NCBI RefSeq assembly: GCF_017814435.1
Contig: NZ_JAGJCB010000006.1
Coordinates: forward strand, 124,001-188,000
Direction of reading: 5' to 3'
From: Mariniflexile gromovii
GTDB taxonomy: Bacteria > Bacteroidota > Bacteroidia > Flavobacteriales > Flavobacteriaceae
Length of the DNA: 64,000 nucleotides
Shown: in pieces, positions 28,422 to 37,140 of the stretch
How positions within the stretch are numbered: position 1 is the stretch's first letter
Layout: each line of letters starts with the position of its first letter
Notes under the pieces: model-generated
The model's database searches: none
Told to the model about the DNA's origin: nothing
The model's input: the letters and a program-made list of their open reading frames with translations, nothing else
Made by a program: the position numbers and the translations under genes

Positions 28422-29237
28422 ATGACCGAATTAAGACAAACCATAGAACAAGCTTGGGATAACAGAGATCTTTTAAAAGAAGAAAAAACAACATCAGCTA
28501 TTAGAGAAGTCATCGAGCTGTTAGATAAAGGAAAGTTAAGAGTTGCAGAGCCTATTGATGGTGGATGGCAAGTAAACGAATGGGTAAAAAAAGCCGTTGT
28601 TTTGTACTTCCCTATTCAAAAAATGGAAACTTTAGAAGCAGGTATTTTTGAATATCACGATAAAATGCCTTTAAAAACCAATTACAAAGAACAAGGTGTT
28701 CGTGTGGTTCCAGGTGCTTCTGCAAGACAAGGTTCTTATTTATCTCCAGGTACTATTTTAATGCCTAGTTATGTTAATATTGGGGCTTATGTAGATGAAG
28801 GCACTATGGTTGATACGTGGGCTACTGTTGGAAGTTGTGCTCAAATTGGCAAAAACGTGCATTTATCTGGTGGTGTTGGTATTGGTGGTGTATTAGAACC
28901 ATTACAAGCTGCTCCAGTTATTATTGAAGATAACGTTTTTGTAGGTTCTAGATGTATTGTGGTTGAAGGTGTGCATGTTGAAACCGAAGCTGTTTTAGGC
29001 GCAAACGTAGTTTTAACTATGAGTACCAAAATTATTGACGTAACGGGTGATATCCCTATTGAAATGAAAGGTCGCGTACCTGCGCGTTCGGTAGTAATAC
29101 CTGGAAGTTATACTAAAAAGTTTGCTGCCGGTGAATACCAAGTACCATGTGCCTTAATTATTGGAAAACGTAAAGAAAGCACCGATAAGAAAACCTCTTT
29201 AAACAACGCACTTCGTGATAACGATGTAGCAGTTTAA
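28422..29237 (+). CDS. dapD: 2,3,4,5-tetrahydropyridine-2,6-dicarboxylate N-succinyltransferase
   Basis: This 271-residue enzyme transfers succinyl from succinyl-CoA in lysine/diaminopimelate synthesis. The left-handed beta-helix hexapeptide repeats are visible (VNIGAYVDEGTMVDTWATVG, CAQIGKNVHLSGGVGIGGV). FVGSRCIVVEGV and the C-terminal GEYQVPCALIIGKRKES also match the family. It is followed 12 bp later by a glycosyltransferase gene. Confidence 0.96.
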   Translation: MTELRQTIEQAWDNRDLLKEEKTTSAIREVIELLDKGKLRVAEPIDGGWQVNEWVKKAVVLYFPIQKMETLEAGIFEYHDKMPLKTNYKEQGVRVVPGASARQGSYLSPGTILMPSYVNIGAYVDEGTMVDTWATVGSCAQIGKNVHLSGGVGIGGVLEPLQAAPVIIEDNVFVGSRCIVVEGVHVETEAVLGANVVLTMSTKIIDVTGDIPIEMKGRVPARSVVIPGSYTKKFAAGEYQVPCALIIGKRKESTDKKTSLNNALRDNDVAV

Positions 29238-29249
29238 TCAATTTTAAAA

Positions 29250-30296
29250 TTGAAAATACTTGTTATACAACAGAAAATGATTGGTGATGTTTTAACATCA
29301 AGCATTTTGTTTAAGGTTATAAAGGATGAAATTCCAAACGCCGAATTGCATTACTTGATAAACACCCACACATTTTCTGTTGTTGATAACAATCCTTTTA
29401 TTGATAAATTTATTTACTTTACCAAAGAAGCTGAGTCAAGTAAAAAAGAACTTTTTAAACTTGCTAAATCCATAAGAAAGGAAAAATTTGATGTTGTTAT
29501 AGATGTATACTCCAAATTATCAAGCAACATCATCACGCTTTTTTCTGGAGCAAAAACAAAAATCTCTTATCACAAGTTTTACACCACATCAATTTATACT
29601 CATAATGTAAAACGCCATAAAACAGCTTCAACCAAAGCTGGATTAGCAATAGAAAACCGATTGCTATTATTAGAGCCTCTAGGCATTAAAATAGCAACCG
29701 CTCAACCAAAAATCTATCTTAAAGAAGAAGAAATTACAAACGCTAAAACCTTCTTAGAAAAGAATAATATACATTTAAACAAACCTATATATATGGTAAG
29801 TGTATTGGGTAGTGGCCTTAGGAAAACATATCCTTTTGAATACATGGCAGAAGTAATTGACACTATTGCAAACCAAACAAAAGGGTCTATATTATTCAAC
29901 TACATCCCTAATCAATTAACAGAAGCTGAAACTGTTTTTAATTTATGCAAACCAGAAACTAAAAAACACATAAAATTTGATGTTTTTGGTAAAAGTTTGC
30001 GCGAATTTTTAGCCATTACTTCACATTGCACTGCTGTAATTGGAAATGAAGGAGGTGCCATCAATATGGCTAAAGCATTGAATATAAATACCTTTGCTAT
30101 TTTTTCTCCATGGATTGATACAGCTACATGGGGAACTTTTGAAAGTAACCATCATATAAATGTGCATTTAAAGGATTATAAACCTGAACTATATGCCAAT
30201 AAAGCAGAAAAAGAAATGAAAAATGAATCTTTAGAGCTTTACAAAATATTTAAACCCGCATTTTTTACTGATAAGCTTAAGACTTTCTTAAATTAG
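29250..30296 (+). CDS. Glycosyltransferase family 9 (heptosyltransferase-like), TTG start
   Basis: This 348-residue GT9 protein probably adds a heptose or similar sugar to the lipopolysaccharide core. The N-terminus KILVIQQKMIGDVLTSSILF is the GT9 start, and VIGNEGGAINMAKALNI with FAIFSPW is the C-terminal nucleotide-sugar region. The TTG at 29250 must be the start: the next in-frame ATG is inside the conserved first helix (QQKMIGD) and would remove the first strand. It opens a run of envelope-sugar genes. Confidence 0.87.
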   Translation: MKILVIQQKMIGDVLTSSILFKVIKDEIPNAELHYLINTHTFSVVDNNPFIDKFIYFTKEAESSKKELFKLAKSIRKEKFDVVIDVYSKLSSNIITLFSGAKTKISYHKFYTTSIYTHNVKRHKTASTKAGLAIENRLLLLEPLGIKIATAQPKIYLKEEEITNAKTFLEKNNIHLNKPIYMVSVLGSGLRKTYPFEYMAEVIDTIANQTKGSILFNYIPNQLTEAETVFNLCKPETKKHIKFDVFGKSLREFLAITSHCTAVIGNEGGAINMAKALNINTFAIFSPWIDTATWGTFESNHHINVHLKDYKPELYANKAEKEMKNESLELYKIFKPAFFTDKLKTFLN

Positions 30297-30325
30297 CTTT
30301 GCATTTTTATAATAAGAACCAATAA

Positions 30326-31081
30326 ATGACCAAGCTTACAGCTATTATACCTACTGGAAACGAAATTCATAATATTGAAAATGTTATGGCCTCAGTAAGT
30401 TTTGCTGATGAAATTTTAGTGGTAGACAGTTTCAGTACAGACGGTACGTATGAAAAAGCAATAGAACTTGGTGCTACTGTAATTAGGAGAGCGTTTCAAT
30501 ACCCTGCTTCCCAAAAAAATTGGGCCATTCCACAGGCAAAACATGAATGGATTTTATTGGTAGATGCCGATGAGCGTGTTACTCCCGAGCTTAAAAATGA
30601 AATTTTAGAAATCCTTGAAAATCCCAAAGAAGGCATGGTGGCTTATTGGATTGGTCGGCTTAATCATTTTATGGGAGAAACCGTAAATTATAGTGGTTGG
30701 AGAAACGATTCGGTAATCCGATTATTTAAAAGAGATTTTTGTAAATATGAAGATAAGCATGTACATGAAGAAATTATTGCCCAAGGCCCTGTTGGAAAAC
30801 TAAAAAACAAGCTCTACCACAACACGTATATTACATTTGATAAATACATAGAAAAAATGAACCGCTATGCCACTTGGCAAGCTAAAGATTATGACAAAAA
30901 AACGGGAAAATTAACTCCTTATCATTTTGTCATAAAACCATTTTGGGGGTTCTTTAAGCATTATATAATACAAAGCGGATTTAGAGATGGCGTTGTTGGG
31001 TTAACCATTGGTTACATTCAAGGCTATGTAGTTTTTATGCGCTATGTAAAACTTTGGCTATTACGAAAAGGCAGAAACTAA
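30326..31081 (+). CDS. Glycosyltransferase family 2 (WaaE/LPS-core type)
   Basis: This 251-residue GT-A glycosyltransferase starts LTAIIPTGNEIHNIENVMAS and has EILVVDSFSTDGTYEKA and the metal-binding LLVDADERVTPEL (DAD as DxD). SVIRLFKRD and HVHEEI are typical of the WaaE/KdtX branch that glucosylates LPS core heptose. The acceptor here is unknown. It is 29 bp after the GT9 gene in the same direction and ends 5 bp from a convergent kinase-like gene. Confidence 0.88.
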   Translation: MTKLTAIIPTGNEIHNIENVMASVSFADEILVVDSFSTDGTYEKAIELGATVIRRAFQYPASQKNWAIPQAKHEWILLVDADERVTPELKNEILEILENPKEGMVAYWIGRLNHFMGETVNYSGWRNDSVIRLFKRDFCKYEDKHVHEEIIAQGPVGKLKNKLYHNTYITFDKYIEKMNRYATWQAKDYDKKTGKLTPYHFVIKPFWGFFKHYIIQSGFRDGVVGLTIGYIQGYVVFMRYVKLWLLRKGRN

Positions 31082-31086
31082 CTTGC

Positions 31087-31845
31087 TTATTTCCAAAATT
31101 TCAACTTCTTTTTCAAACGTCTTTTTCTATGGAATTTTTCCTGGAATTCTTCAGTAGATTGCCACATAAGATTGAAAACAGCTTCATAATCATCACCTGA
31201 ACATTTAGCATATTCGTCACTCATTACTTCTACCATGGATTTATGAATGGTCAACCTTGAAAAATTCTTGATTTTGGTTTCAAAATCCATAGGTTCAAAA
31301 TTCATTCTATTCAAATCCACTAAATAAAATTTATAATCACCATTATTCAACTGTATAAGTGTATTCCCCGGAGAATGGTCTAAAAAATGAATATTCTGTT
31401 CATGCAATTTATAAGTAAACCTTGTAAAGGCTCTCAAAATAGCTTCGTGGTTTGGGTAATTTAAATCTGTTGTTAGTTCTCTATAAGTTATATCATAATC
31501 TAAATGCTCACTGATGTAATAACTTTTTTTGAACAAAAAAGGCGTTTTAAACTCATAAAAAGCAATGGGCTGCGGTGTACCAATATGTAATGCCTTAAGC
31601 TTATTTGCATATTCAAAAGAGCGTTGTGCCTTGCTTTTTCTAAAAAATCTATAAGCAATTTGGTTAACTATATTGGGGATTCTAAACGATTTTACATTCA
31701 AAGTTAAACCGTTCAATTTAAACAACTTTAAAGAGTTTCTATCTTGGTTACCGAAATCTTCACCTTCAAACTCAAACCTATCAATAAAATGGTCTAATTG
31801 TTTTGTTTGATTTTTAAAATCATCATGAATTACAGCCTGTTTCAT
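31087..31845 (-). CDS. Lipopolysaccharide kinase-like protein (Kdo/heptose kinase family)
   Basis: This 252-residue protein has a protein-kinase-like core of the lipopolysaccharide-kinase family. The catalytic loop is FLDHSPGNTL (D156, N161) and the metal-binding equivalent of DFG is VDLNRM (D177). A Lys-rich region (RFFRKSKAQRSFEYANKL) with YISEHL forms the N-lobe. Phosphorylation of Kdo or heptose in lipid A-core is inferred from the adjacent GT9 and GT2 genes. The basic C-terminal tail (FHRKRRLKKKLKFWK) suggests contact with the inner membrane. Confidence 0.82.
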   Translation of the reverse strand: MKQAVIHDDFKNQTKQLDHFIDRFEFEGEDFGNQDRNSLKLFKLNGLTLNVKSFRIPNIVNQIAYRFFRKSKAQRSFEYANKLKALHIGTPQPIAFYEFKTPFLFKKSYYISEHLDYDITYRELTTDLNYPNHEAILRAFTRFTYKLHEQNIHFLDHSPGNTLIQLNNGDYKFYLVDLNRMNFEPMDFETKIKNFSRLTIHKSMVEVMSDEYAKCSGDDYEAVFNLMWQSTEEFQEKFHRKRRLKKKLKFWK

Positions 31846-31923
31846 ATAGCAATATTACAATTACTTTTTATTTTATCACGAGTTATATTAGCCCAAATTT
31901 GTTACTTTGCATAAAAAATAAAA

Positions 31924-33009
31924 ATGCACAACGTCTTTTTAGAAACCCATAACATAAAGAATTTATATTCGGGCTTTGGTCAATTCAATATGCAACTATT
32001 GAAAGCCATAAAAGAAATAAATGATCCAGATTTAAAATTCACTATACATACCAGTTTTGAAAATTTAATCAAAAGAAAATTTGGAACTTATTTCACATAT
32101 AAAGTTTATCTGGGTGCAAGACGCTATAAAATGACCCGCGTTAGAAAAAAATATGACGTATGGCATTCCGTAAACCAAAACACAAAAATAGAACCTTTTA
32201 ATAAAATTCCGTACGTGTTGACCGTACATGATGTTAATTTTATTGAAGAAATATCAAATAATATGGACCATGAACGAAACATATTATTTAAAGAAAAAAT
32301 AGAAAGAGCACATGCTATTACTTACATTTCGGAATTTGCTAAACAATCTACCCATCAACACTTTAAAATCCCAGAGGGGATGCCAGAATATGTTATTTAT
32401 AATGGCAACCCAACCAGTGAATTCATAGATCTAACAGGTTTTACAACAAACATTAATACGGAACAGCCGTATTTGTTTGCATTGGGTGACTTTTTAGAAC
32501 GGAAAAATTTTCACCTATTAGTTGAAATGTTACAGCATTTGCCAGAACTCAATTTAATTATTGCAGGAAACAGCGATCGCCCATATGGTGCCGTGGTTTT
32601 GGAGAAAATAGAAAGTCTGTCGTTACAAAACAGGGTTTTTTTAACGGGAAGAATTTCAGAAAAAGAAAAACAATTCTATTTAAAAAACTGCACAGCATTT
32701 GTATATCCATCGCTAAGGGAAGGTTTTGGATTACCAATAATAGAAGCCATGAAATTTGGAATTCCCATTATGCTAGCCAATACATCATCATTACCAGAAA
32801 TTGGAGGTGAACATGCATTCTATTGGAACGAACTAGAACCAAAAAAAATGGCTCACACACTTTTAGAAAGTCTTAAAACATACAACAACAACCCTTCATT
32901 TTATAAAAACAAATATATTGAAAGAGCAAACAGTTTTACTTGGGAAAACGCTGCAAAACAATATATTGATGTCTATAAAACCGTCATTAAAAATGCAAAA
33001 CGAAATTAA
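31924..33009 (+). CDS. Glycosyltransferase family 4-type (GT-B)
   Basis: This 361-residue GT-B protein carries VLTVHDVNFIEEI in the N-domain and PYLFALGDFLERKNFHLLVE, FLTGRISEKEKQFYLKNC and YPSLREGFGLPIIEAMKFG in the C-domain. The last contains the EGFGLPIIE nucleotide-sugar motif of GT4 retaining transferases. The target is probably a surface polysaccharide or LPS. Its 3' end overlaps the next gene by 17 bp. Confidence 0.88.
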   Translation: MHNVFLETHNIKNLYSGFGQFNMQLLKAIKEINDPDLKFTIHTSFENLIKRKFGTYFTYKVYLGARRYKMTRVRKKYDVWHSVNQNTKIEPFNKIPYVLTVHDVNFIEEISNNMDHERNILFKEKIERAHAITYISEFAKQSTHQHFKIPEGMPEYVIYNGNPTSEFIDLTGFTTNINTEQPYLFALGDFLERKNFHLLVEMLQHLPELNLIIAGNSDRPYGAVVLEKIESLSLQNRVFLTGRISEKEKQFYLKNCTAFVYPSLREGFGLPIIEAMKFGIPIMLANTSSLPEIGGEHAFYWNELEPKKMAHTLLESLKTYNNNPSFYKNKYIERANSFTWENAAKQYIDVYKTVIKNAKRN

Positions 33010-33553
33010 AAAAGCCTTAGATATATTAAAAAATGGTGGCCTTATTCTATATCCAACCGATACCGTTTGGGGTATTGGTTGCGATGCCACAAACCCCGAA
33101 GCCGTTAAAAAAGTGTACGCCCTAAAACAACGGGAGGATAGTAAAGCCTTAATTTGTTTAGTTGCTGATGATAGAATGCTGAAGAAATACGTAAAAAACG
33201 TGCCGGAAGTTGCATTAAACATTATAGATATTACCGATAAACCTACAACGATAATTTATGATGATGCACAAAATTTAGCTTCAAATTTGGTAGCCGAAGA
33301 TGGCACAATAGCCATTAGAATTCCAGATGATGAATTTTGTTTTCAACTTTGCAGAAAGCTAAATGGCGCCATTGTTTCAACATCGGCAAATATTAGTGGG
33401 TTCCCAACCCCAAATTCGTTTAAAGAAATACAACAAGAGGTTTTAAAAGGTGTAGACTATGTTGTAAATTTGCACCACGAAAAAATTTGCAACAAACCAT
33501 CGTCAATTATTAAGTTAAGTAATAATGGTGTTGTGAAGATTATTCGGGAATAA
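32993..33553 (+). CDS. Sua5/YciO/YrdC-type L-threonylcarbamoyladenylate synthase
   Basis: This 186-residue enzyme makes threonylcarbamoyl-AMP for the t6A modification of ANN-decoding tRNAs. The conserved start ILYPTDTVWGIGCDA, VYALKQREDSKALICLV and the C-terminal GAIVSTSANISGFPTP fit the family. The ATG at 32993 gives the usual length; a longer frame from 32918 lies within the glycosyltransferase gene. Confidence 0.92.
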   Translation: MQNEIKKALDILKNGGLILYPTDTVWGIGCDATNPEAVKKVYALKQREDSKALICLVADDRMLKKYVKNVPEVALNIIDITDKPTTIIYDDAQNLASNLVAEDGTIAIRIPDDEFCFQLCRKLNGAIVSTSANISGFPTPNSFKEIQQEVLKGVDYVVNLHHEKICNKPSSIIKLSNNGVVKIIRE

Positions 33554-33555
33554 TA

Positions 33556-33997
33556 TTACCGCGAATTCGCAAATTATTTTTTATTATAAATGGAAGATGA
33601 TTACATTTTCAAAGAGGAAAACTATCAATTAGTTGGTATTCTTTTTGAGGTTCATAAAAATCTTGGTAAAGGTTTCTCTGAAATCGTATATAAAGATGCT
33701 TTAGAATATGAATTCAATAGAAACAATATTCCCTTTGAAAGAGAAAAAGAATTTAAAGTTAAATACAAAGACACTTTTTTAAAACACAAATTTTATGCTG
33801 ATTTTGTTGTGTTTAATAATATTATTTTAGAAATAAAAACAGTAGAGTGCTTTAATGCTAACCATTATAACCAATGTCTTAATTATTTAAAAATATCTGG
33901 TTATAAATTAGCACTTTTGGCCAATTTTAACTCAATTTCCTTGGAATACAAACGCATTATAGATTCAAAGAAATAATAATTTGCGAATTTGCGGTAA
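33556..33997. mobile_element. Inverted-repeat-bounded unit carrying a GxxExxY gene (candidate mobile cassette)
   Basis: The left arm 33556-33578 and right arm 33975-33997 are 23-bp inverted repeats with one mismatch. Allowing one more mismatch, the arms extend inward to 27 bp (33582 and 33971). Each arm has a GCGAATTYGC core. The right arm begins inside the stop codon of the gene, and the whole unit fits between the stop of the Sua5 gene and the start of cca. No transposase and no clear target-site duplication are visible, so mobility is inference. Confidence 0.5.
33590..33976 (+). CDS. GxxExxY protein (PD-(D/E)XK nuclease-like)
   Basis: This 128-residue protein carries the family motif GFSEIVY (GxxExxY) after HKNLGK. 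The nuclease-like core is [21 protein letters not shown], where the Asp and ExK (D, then EIK) match a PD-(D/E)XK active site. Function is not established for the family; nuclease activity is inferred. It sits in a 442-bp unit bounded by inverted repeats between two housekeeping genes, unusual for a lone gene. Confidence 0.87.
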   Translation: MEDDYIFKEENYQLVGILFEVHKNLGKGFSEIVYKDALEYEFNRNNIPFEREKEFKVKYKDTFLKHKFYADFVVFNNIILEIKTVECFNANHYNQCLNYLKISGYKLALLANFNSISLEYKRIIDSKK

Positions 33998-34001
33998 GAA
34001 T

Positions 34002-35420
34002 ATGAATTACAAACAAGCTTTACAACATCCCATTTTTAAAATAATATCAAAATCTGCCAAAGAACTAAATGTAGATAGTTACGTTATTGGCGGTTTTGTA
34101 CGCGATTTTATTTTAAAACGTGGCACAGCTAAAGATATTGATGTGGTTGCCATTGGCGATGGCATAAAACTTGCCAAACAAGTGGCAAAAAACCTGCCCA
34201 ACAAACCAAAAGTTCAGGTTTTTAAAACCTATGGTACCGCCATGCTTCTTTACGATGATATTGAGGTAGAATTTGTTGGTGCCAGAAAAGAATCATACAC
34301 CGAAAATAGTAGAAATCCTGCCGTTGAAAACGGCACTTTGGAAGACGACCAAAACCGTAGAGATTTTACCATAAACGCCTTGGCTTTAGACTTAAATGAG
34401 GCTAATTACGGCAACTTGCTAGACCCTTTTAACGGCATTGCAGATTTAGAAAACAAAATCATCCGTACACCGTTAAACCCCGATATCACCTATAGCGATG
34501 ACCCATTGCGAATGATGCGCGCCATAAGATTTGCAACACAACTGAATTTCACCATAGAAAAAAGCTCTCTAGATGCCATTTCAAGAAATTCCGAAAGAAT
34601 AAAAATCATCACCAACGAGCGTATTGTAGTAGAACTGAATAAAATTTTAGAAAGTGAAACTCCTTCAATTGGCTTTCTTTTACTTGAAAAAACAGGATTA
34701 TTACAATACATTTTACCCGAACTTATAGCCTTAAAAGGTATTGATGAAGTAGATGGTCAACGCCATAAAGACAATTTTTACCATACTCTAGAAGTCGTAG
34801 ATAACATTGCCCAAAACACCAATGATCTATGGTTACGTTGGGCTGCATTATTGCACGATATAGGAAAAGCGCCTACAAAAAAATTTAGCAAAAAAGTAGG
34901 TTGGACATTTCATGGGCATGAGTTTGAAGGTTCTAAAATGGTATACCGTTTATTCAAAAGATTGAAAATGCCTTTGAATGAAAAAATGAAGTTTGTTCAG
35001 AAAATGGTATTCATGAGTTCGCGCCCTATTGTATTGGCTAACGATGAAGTTACAGATTCTGCTGTTAGAAGATTGGTTTTTGATGCCGGTGAATTTGTAG
35101 ACGATTTAATGACGCTATGTGAAGCAGACATCACCACGAAAAACCCTAAAAAATTCAACAAATACCATAACAACTTTAAAATTGTTAGAGAAAAAATTAT
35201 TGAAGTAGAAGAACGTGACCATGTTCGTAATTTCCAACCTCCAATTTCGGGTGAAGAAATTATGAAAACCTTCAATTTAAAACCTTCAAAAGAAATTGGC
35301 ATCATTAAAGAGACCATTAAAGAAGCCATTTTAGAAGGCATCATTCCTAACGAACATGACGCCGCTTATAAATTGATGTTGAAGGAAGGTGAACGACTTG
35401 GATTAACAATTAACAATTAA
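34002..35420 (+). CDS. cca: CCA tRNA nucleotidyltransferase with HD domain
   Basis: This 472-residue enzyme adds or repairs the tRNA 3' CCA end. The class II nucleotidyltransferase head has [12 protein letters not shown] and the metal-binding [23 protein letters not shown] and [15 protein letters not shown] follow. An HD domain ([16 protein letters not shown]) lies in the C-terminal half. The ATG at 34002 is used; an upstream TTG lies in the inverted repeat. The stop codon and last residues (LTINN) are encoded within a 7-bp tandem repeat. Confidence 0.95.
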   Translation: MNYKQALQHPIFKIISKSAKELNVDSYVIGGFVRDFILKRGTAKDIDVVAIGDGIKLAKQVAKNLPNKPKVQVFKTYGTAMLLYDDIEVEFVGARKESYTENSRNPAVENGTLEDDQNRRDFTINALALDLNEANYGNLLDPFNGIADLENKIIRTPLNPDITYSDDPLRMMRAIRFATQLNFTIEKSSLDAISRNSERIKIITNERIVVELNKILESETPSIGFLLLEKTGLLQYILPELIALKGIDEVDGQRHKDNFYHTLEVVDNIAQNTNDLWLRWAALLHDIGKAPTKKFSKKVGWTFHGHEFEGSKMVYRLFKRLKMPLNEKMKFVQKMVFMSSRPIVLANDEVTDSAVRRLVFDAGEFVDDLMTLCEADITTKNPKKFNKYHNNFKIVREKIIEVEERDHVRNFQPPISGEEIMKTFNLKPSKEIGIIKETIKEAILEGIIPNEHDAAYKLMLKEGERLGLTINN

Positions 35421-35443
35421 CAATTAACAATTAACAATTAACA
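35402..35443. repeat. Six-copy 7-bp tandem repeat (ATTAACA) at the cca 3' end
   Basis: Six perfect ATTAACA units span 35402-35443. The cca stop codon (35418-35420) lies inside the third unit. Change in copy number by slippage would mainly alter the 3' untranslated part, because the stop recurs in the early copies. Confidence 0.95.
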
Positions 35444-35499
35444 AAACTAAAAAAACACTCTCGCGCACTACTGAGAGGATCTATAAAAAATTTATCCCC

Positions 35500-35556
35500 T
35501 CGAGCGCAGTCGAGAGGCTATAAACATTAAAAGGAATAGGTCTCGACTGCGCTCGA
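35500..35556. repeat. REP-like fold-back repeat (TCGACTGCGCTC family), copy 2
   Basis: TCGAGCGCAGTCGAGA (35500-35515) and TCTCGACTGCGCTCGA (35541-35556) are perfect 16-bp inverted arms with a 25-bp spacer. The core is shared with 12854-12955. It ends 10 bp before the heme A synthase start and could form a transcript hairpin. Confidence 0.82.
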
Positions 35557-35566
35557 CCTGACAAAA

Positions 35567-36580
35567 ATGAAAAAGGATAACAAAAAAGTCATCTACTGGC
35601 TATTAACAGGCTGCTTACTGATATTCATTATGGTCATTGTTGGTGGCATAACACGATTGACCGATTCTGGTTTATCAATCTCCAATTACAAACTGATTTC
35701 TGGCACCATTCCACCTATTGGTGAACAAGAATGGCAAGAAGCATTCGACCTATACAAACAATATCCCGAATACAAAAAACTCAACTATCACTTTGAATTA
35801 GATGATTTTAAAAGCATTTATTTTTGGGAGTGGTTCCATCGTGTTATTGGTAGGGTAATAGGTTTGGTATTCATCATACCGTTCATATACTTTTTAATAA
35901 GAAAACAACTAACTAAAAAAACCATTTTAAAATGCTTGGTTCTTCTCGGGCTTGGTGCGTTTCAAGGGTTTTTAGGTTGGTACATGGTAAAAAGTGGCTT
36001 GGTAGATATGCCCGATGTAAGCCATTTTAGGCTCGCCGCCCATTTAACAACAGCATTCCTAACATTTGCTGCCACACTATGGGTAGCCTTAGACCTCATG
36101 TTCCCAAACCAAAAACCAGCCAACAAACCCATGAAAAACATCATCATGGTAAGTTATGGCGTGCTGATTTTTCAAATTATTTACGGAGCATTTGTGGCAG
36201 GTTTAAAAGCAGGACTACTTCACAACCATTGGCCCTTGATGAACGAAGGCCAATTTATCCATTTTACAGCTTACACCTTAGAGCCATTTTACAAAAACCT
36301 GATTGAAAATCCAAGTGGCATTCAATTTATACACCGAACAACTGCTTATTTGGTGGTCTTTTCTATATTCTTAATTTGGAGAAGATCAAAAAAATTCCAA
36401 TTAACGCTACAACAAAAAAACGGTGTTAATGCTTTAGTTTTTCTAGTAATAGCCCAATTTATTTTGGGTGTATTTACTATTATTTTACAAGTACCGTTAT
36501 GGTTAGGTATTGCACATCAAATAGGGGCTTTTTTCTTGTTAAGTGCCATGACTTTTACCTTACATCGTTTCACTAAATAG
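35567..36580 (+). CDS. ctaA: Heme A synthase (COX15/CtaA family)
   Basis: This 337-residue multi-pass membrane enzyme oxidises the C8 methyl of heme O to make heme A for cytochrome oxidase. MVIVGGITRLTDSGLSIS, WEWFHRVIGRVIGLVF, HFRLAAHLTTAFL, AGLKAGLLHNHWPLM and QFIHRTTAYLVV carry the conserved His residues of the duplicated four-helix bundles. The late His in WLGIAHQIGAFFLL is also present. It starts 10 bp after a REP-like repeat. Confidence 0.95.
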   Translation: MKKDNKKVIYWLLTGCLLIFIMVIVGGITRLTDSGLSISNYKLISGTIPPIGEQEWQEAFDLYKQYPEYKKLNYHFELDDFKSIYFWEWFHRVIGRVIGLVFIIPFIYFLIRKQLTKKTILKCLVLLGLGAFQGFLGWYMVKSGLVDMPDVSHFRLAAHLTTAFLTFAATLWVALDLMFPNQKPANKPMKNIIMVSYGVLIFQIIYGAFVAGLKAGLLHNHWPLMNEGQFIHFTAYTLEPFYKNLIENPSGIQFIHRTTAYLVVFSIFLIWRRSKKFQLTLQQKNGVNALVFLVIAQFILGVFTIILQVPLWLGIAHQIGAFFLLSAMTFTLHRFTK

Positions 36581-36592
36581 CATAAAATAACA

Positions 36593-36600
36593 TACATTTG
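36593..36600 (+). promoter_or_regulatory. TACATTTG -7 element
   Basis: This match to TAnnTTTG lies 17 bp before the ATG at 36618. No TTG lies at the usual -33 distance; the nearest T-rich stretch is CGTTT at about 36566-36570. Confidence 0.4.
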
Positions 36601-36617
36601 CAAAATATTTTTTAGTT

Positions 36618-37133
36618 ATGATTTACAGATTTAGAGTTATACTTGATAACGATGTTGACGATGATGTATTTCGCGATTTAGAAATTCGTGAAACCGACAC
36701 TCTTGAAGATTTACACAATATCATCACCCAATCTTTTGGGTTTGATGGTACCGAAATGGCTTCCTTTTATGTAAGCAACAACCAATGGGATCAAGGTGAA
36801 GAAATTTCATTATTCGATTTAAGTGAAGATGCTTCGGCGCGTTTAATGAATGAAACAGTAATTAACGATGTGGTTCACGAAATGCAAACACGACTTATTT
36901 ACGTATACGACTTTTTAAGTATGTGGACATTTTTTGTTGAATTAGCCGAAATTGTGGATGAAGCAAAAGGTGTAGATTACCCAAACCTCATGTTTGTGCA
37001 TGGGCAAATACCTGATGAAGCCCCAGAAAAACTATTTGATGTTGATGACGACTTTGATGATTTCGACGAGTTTGAAGACGATTTAGATATTGAAGATTAC
37101 GAAGGCTTAGATTTTGACGAAAACTGGAATTAA
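36618..37133 (+). CDS. Plasmid pRiA4b ORF-3-like family protein
   Basis: This 171-residue protein matches the pRiA4b ORF-3-like (IS1096 TnpR-like) family in its start MIYRFRVILDNDVDDDVFRDLEI and TLEDLHNIITQSFGFD, although the name does not imply transposition here. The last 40 residues are almost entirely Asp/Glu (DVDDDFDDFDEFEDDLDIED). Its function is unknown. It is convergent with the next gene (7-bp gap). Confidence 0.8.
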   Translation: MIYRFRVILDNDVDDDVFRDLEIRETDTLEDLHNIITQSFGFDGTEMASFYVSNNQWDQGEEISLFDLSEDASARLMNETVINDVVHEMQTRLIYVYDFLSMWTFFVELAEIVDEAKGVDYPNLMFVHGQIPDEAPEKLFDVDDDFDDFDEFEDDLDIEDYEGLDFDENWN

Positions 37134-37140
37134 CCCTAAT

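Noticed and set aside
33556-33997. Target-site duplication around the GxxExxY unit
   Set aside because: Short GAATA-like matches occur near both ends but are not adjacent to the arms, so no duplication can be claimed.
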